DNA from: Gracilimonas amylolytica
GTDB lineage: Bacteria > Bacteroidota > Rhodothermia > Balneolales > Balneolaceae
Assembly (NCBI RefSeq): GCF_002911695.1
Contig: NZ_PQBS01000034.1
Span: 62,629-126,628, forward strand
DNA length: 64,000 nt
Reading direction: 5' to 3'
Below are positions 61,735-64,000 of this stretch, piece by piece (the stretch's first letter is position 1; every line of letters begins with the position of its first letter). Below the pieces are notes generated by a model. That model saw only the letters and a list, made by a program, of their open reading frames with translations. It had not been told where the DNA came from and did not search any database. Made by a program: the position numbers and the translations under genes.

Positions 61735-63606
61735 ATGGATACCCAAGGTTCGTCCAAAATGAAAGAGAAGCAGCGTTTACAAACACTGCATAATTATGAG
61801 ATCATAGACACTCCCGAAGAGGAGGAATTTGACAGATTAGTTCAGTTAGCCGCTGAGATCTGTGGCGTTCCCTTTGGTAAGATCAATTTTATTGATGAAA
61901 CCCGTACATGGAGTAAAGCGAATTATGGAAATGATATAAAGGAAACTCCAAGAGAGATCTCATTTTGTCATCACACAGTGCAAAATGAGACCCACCTGAT
62001 CGTTGAGGATACCTTAGAAGATGATACTTTCAGAGACCTTCCCTATGTGGTTGAAAGCCCAAATGTCCGTTTTTATGCCGGTTTCAATATTAAATCAAAC
62101 GGTTATAATTTAGGTACGGTATGTGTGCTGGGAACCGAACCAAAGCAACTATCTGAGTCACAATTCAACGCTCTGAAGATCATTGCCAGTGAAATTCAGG
62201 CCAGACTGGAGCTCAAAAAGAAGAACAAGGATCTGGAGACACTCACTGCTTTTCTGGAAGCCTCTGTGGAAGCCATGCTCATCGTGGATCTGGCCAACCA
62301 TAAAATTATACATACAAACTCGAACGGAACTGACCTCCTGAAACGAATTCTTCCAGGGGATAGACACGGAACACTTTTTGAGGTATATTCGGACTGGAAT
62401 TATCTGAATGAATTGAAAGCCTGGAATGAAAATGGGGCTCAAGAACCATTCAAGATGGAAACCATGATTCTTGATCACGATGGGGTAAAGGTGCACCTTG
62501 AGGTAAATACCATTAAGAAATATGGAAAATGGTTGATCACATTACAGGATATTACCCAGCGTAAACAGGTTGAAGCAAGCGTTCGGGAAGAGAAGAAGCT
62601 GAGTGATGCCATCATTAATGCCCTGCCTATCGACTTTTACATGTTTGATGAGGATATGGATCTCATTCGTTGGAACAAGAACCTGATTAAAAATACGGGT
62701 TACACAAATGAGGAAATAGAGACGTTGTCACCTCTGGATTTCTTTCGGGGAGATGACGTTCAAAGAATTCGACAGCATATTGATAAGATCATGAATGGGG
62801 AAACAGGTCCTATTCAAGCCGACCTGATCAGAAAAGATGGAAGTAAGGTTCCTTTTTTATTCAGTGCCATCAGTTTTAAAAACAACGAGAAAACTTATCT
62901 GCTTGGTACCGGTCAGGATATCTCAGATCAGGTTGAACAGCAGGGGAGATTGAGGAACCTGCTGAGCGAAAAAGAAGTGTTGCTGCAGGAGGTCCACCAC
63001 AGAGTTAAAAATAATCTGGCCATCATATCCGGATTTTTACAGCTACAGGAAATCGTTACTGACCATGAGCGGACGAAGTCGGTACTAATGTCTAACTACA
63101 ACAGGGTTAAGTCGATGGCCCTGATCCATGAAGAACTGTACAAGGCCAAGGATTTCACGGGACTTGAGTTCGATCACTATCTGGAGCTTATGCTCAAAGA
63201 ATTGAGACAAACAATGGCTGATCCTGATAAGGATATTGATCTTATTCTTGATTCAGAGCCTCTTTACATGAACCTGAATCAGGCTGTTCCATTGGCTTTG
63301 ATCATTAATGAACTTGTTTCAAATGCCTACACGTTTGCATTTGAAGGCAGAACTGAGGGGTGTATCACGGTAGGAGTCAAAGAAGAGGATGGAACCGTAA
63401 AAGTCAGCGTAAAAGATGATGGAGTTGGGCTGCCGGAGAATTTTAAATTTGAGGAAAGTCCAACCTTGGGTACCACGATCGTTATGTCCTATTCTAAACA
63501 ATTGAAAGCTGATGTCAGTATTGAGTCAGATCATGGCACCCATATTCAGCTTACTCTCAAAAACATCAAGGATGCGATCGGGACCTCATTCAAGGTTGCA
63601 TTTTAA
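61735..63606 (+). CDS. Sensor histidine kinase, GAF-PAS-PAS-HisKA_2
   Basis: A 623-residue soluble sensor kinase. A GAF domain covers about 20-165 (EEFDRLVQLAAEICGVPFGK). Two PAS domains follow (about 172-285 and 295-405; ITLQDITQRKQVEASVREEK, GTGQDISDQVEQQGRLRNLL). The phosphorylation site is the His in LLQEVHHRVKNNLAIISGFL near residue 420, a HisKA_2 type. The HATPase domain has NELVSNAYTFAFEGR and DDGVGLPENF. No TM helix is seen. No partner response regulator lies in the window, so it is an orphan here. Ligand unknown. Confidence 0.93.
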   Translation: MDTQGSSKMKEKQRLQTLHNYEIIDTPEEEEFDRLVQLAAEICGVPFGKINFIDETRTWSKANYGNDIKETPREISFCHHTVQNETHLIVEDTLEDDTFRDLPYVVESPNVRFYAGFNIKSNGYNLGTVCVLGTEPKQLSESQFNALKIIASEIQARLELKKKNKDLETLTAFLEASVEAMLIVDLANHKIIHTNSNGTDLLKRILPGDRHGTLFEVYSDWNYLNELKAWNENGAQEPFKMETMILDHDGVKVHLEVNTIKKYGKWLITLQDITQRKQVEASVREEKKLSDAIINALPIDFYMFDEDMDLIRWNKNLIKNTGYTNEEIETLSPLDFFRGDDVQRIRQHIDKIMNGETGPIQADLIRKDGSKVPFLFSAISFKNNEKTYLLGTGQDISDQVEQQGRLRNLLSEKEVLLQEVHHRVKNNLAIISGFLQLQEIVTDHERTKSVLMSNYNRVKSMALIHEELYKAKDFTGLEFDHYLELMLKELRQTMADPDKDIDLILDSEPLYMNLNQAVPLALIINELVSNAYTFAFEGRTEGCITVGVKEEDGTVKVSVKDDGVGLPENFKFEESPTLGTTIVMSYSKQLKADVSIESDHGTHIQLTLKNIKDAIGTSFKVAF

Positions 63607-63610
63607 GGCA

Positions 63611-64000
63611 TCAATACTCAAACATACTCCAGGGCTGACCGGTGGGTTTTGGAGCCTTGAGGATCATCAATTCTTTTGTGGTAGGGTGTTCCAGCTCCAG
63701 CTTAACGGCTCGTAAGGCTATGTCCTTACCCCGGGCGAATTGTGGGTTGCCATACTTATGATCTCCCCAAAGCGGGAAACCCTCTTTGGCAAACTGGACC
63801 CGAATTTGATGAGGTCTTCCGGTGATCAGGTCCACTTCTATTATGCTAAAATTATCGTTGGTTTTAACTGTGATAAACTTCAGCCTCGATTCCTTGGCAT
63901 TTCTTTTTTGGGATTTAAAGGCCTTAACCGTGTTTGAGCGATTGTCTTTCTCTAAAAAATGAACCCATTCCCCAAAAACGGGAGTTTGACCCTCAACCAA
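63611..64000 (-). CDS. RluA-family pseudouridine synthase (5' end outside window)
   Basis: The last 130 codons of a pseudouridine synthase gene; the frame is open at the window edge, so the start lies to the right. The motif LITGRPHQIRVQFAKEGFPL followed by WGDHKYG is the typical C-terminal signature of RluA/RluC/RluD enzymes. The catalytic Asp (HRLD) would be outside the window. It is convergent with the kinase gene with 4 bp between the stops. Confidence 0.92.
   Translation of the reverse strand: MVEGQTPVFGEWVHFLEKDNRSNTVKAFKSQKRNAKESRLKFITVKTNDNFSIIEVDLITGRPHQIRVQFAKEGFPLWGDHKYGNPQFARGKDIALRAVKLELEHPTTKELMILKAPKPTGQPWSMFEY

Noticed and set aside
1-64000. CRISPR array, tRNA or rRNA genes, prophage, complete insertion sequence
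   Set aside because: No regularly spaced repeats, cloverleaf-like stretch, ribosomal sequence, phage structural gene or transposase gene was recognised.

Overview
The window looks like the chromosome of a marine Bacteroidota-related bacterium, most likely of the Balneolota (Balneola/Gracilimonas group). The reasons are a type IX secretion (T9SS) type A sorting tail with the NYPNPFNPRTT motif, a textbook Bacteroidota-type promoter (TTG, 20 nt, TAnnTTTG) in front of a pilin-like gene, frequent GTG/TTG starts with weak Shine-Dalgarno sequences, and moderate GC. The phylum is an inference; no rRNA or tRNA gene was seen.

Region 1 (1-15040, + strand) holds four large exported proteins: a giant protein whose gene starts left of the window, a fibronectin-III protein, a TPR protein and a 1923-residue IPT/TIG protein. 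In the last, TIG domains alternate with a two-cysteine module, followed by a TolB-like propeller, and a strong terminator closes the block.

Region 2 (15120-37258) is mostly housekeeping. It carries miaB, pyrE, pgpA and pgsA (- strand); cinA, an outer-membrane barrel and ftsX (+); a Fur-family regulator; an acyl-CoA synthetase; an S41 protease, hslUV, rng, murA and a biotin carrier protein (-); and a DUF3109 protein with rpoN (+).

Region 3 (37280-53625, all - strand) is the most interesting part. In transcription order it has a 1736-residue T9SS adhesin, three single-TM proteins resembling minor pseudopilins, and a 979-bp gene-free stretch with a palindromic repeat. It then has four small secreted DUF4402-like subunits, a PapD-like chaperone and an FimD/PapC-like usher. 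This reads as a chaperone-usher fibre system. The usher is unusual: its barrel is followed by an acidic Thr/Ser/Asp-rich linker of about 310 residues and three SPOR-like repeats. The last subunit gene has its own promoter and a perfect terminator before the chaperone gene, as expected for a highly expressed major subunit.

Region 4 (53802-64000) carries a complete dTDP-L-rhamnose operon (rmlA-D-C-B), an EVE-domain protein, an aldo/keto reductase, rmuC, a fatty-acid hydroxylase family protein, mtgA, a PAS-type sensor histidine kinase and the end of an RluA-type pseudouridine synthase gene. No CRISPR array, prophage or complete insertion sequence was seen.
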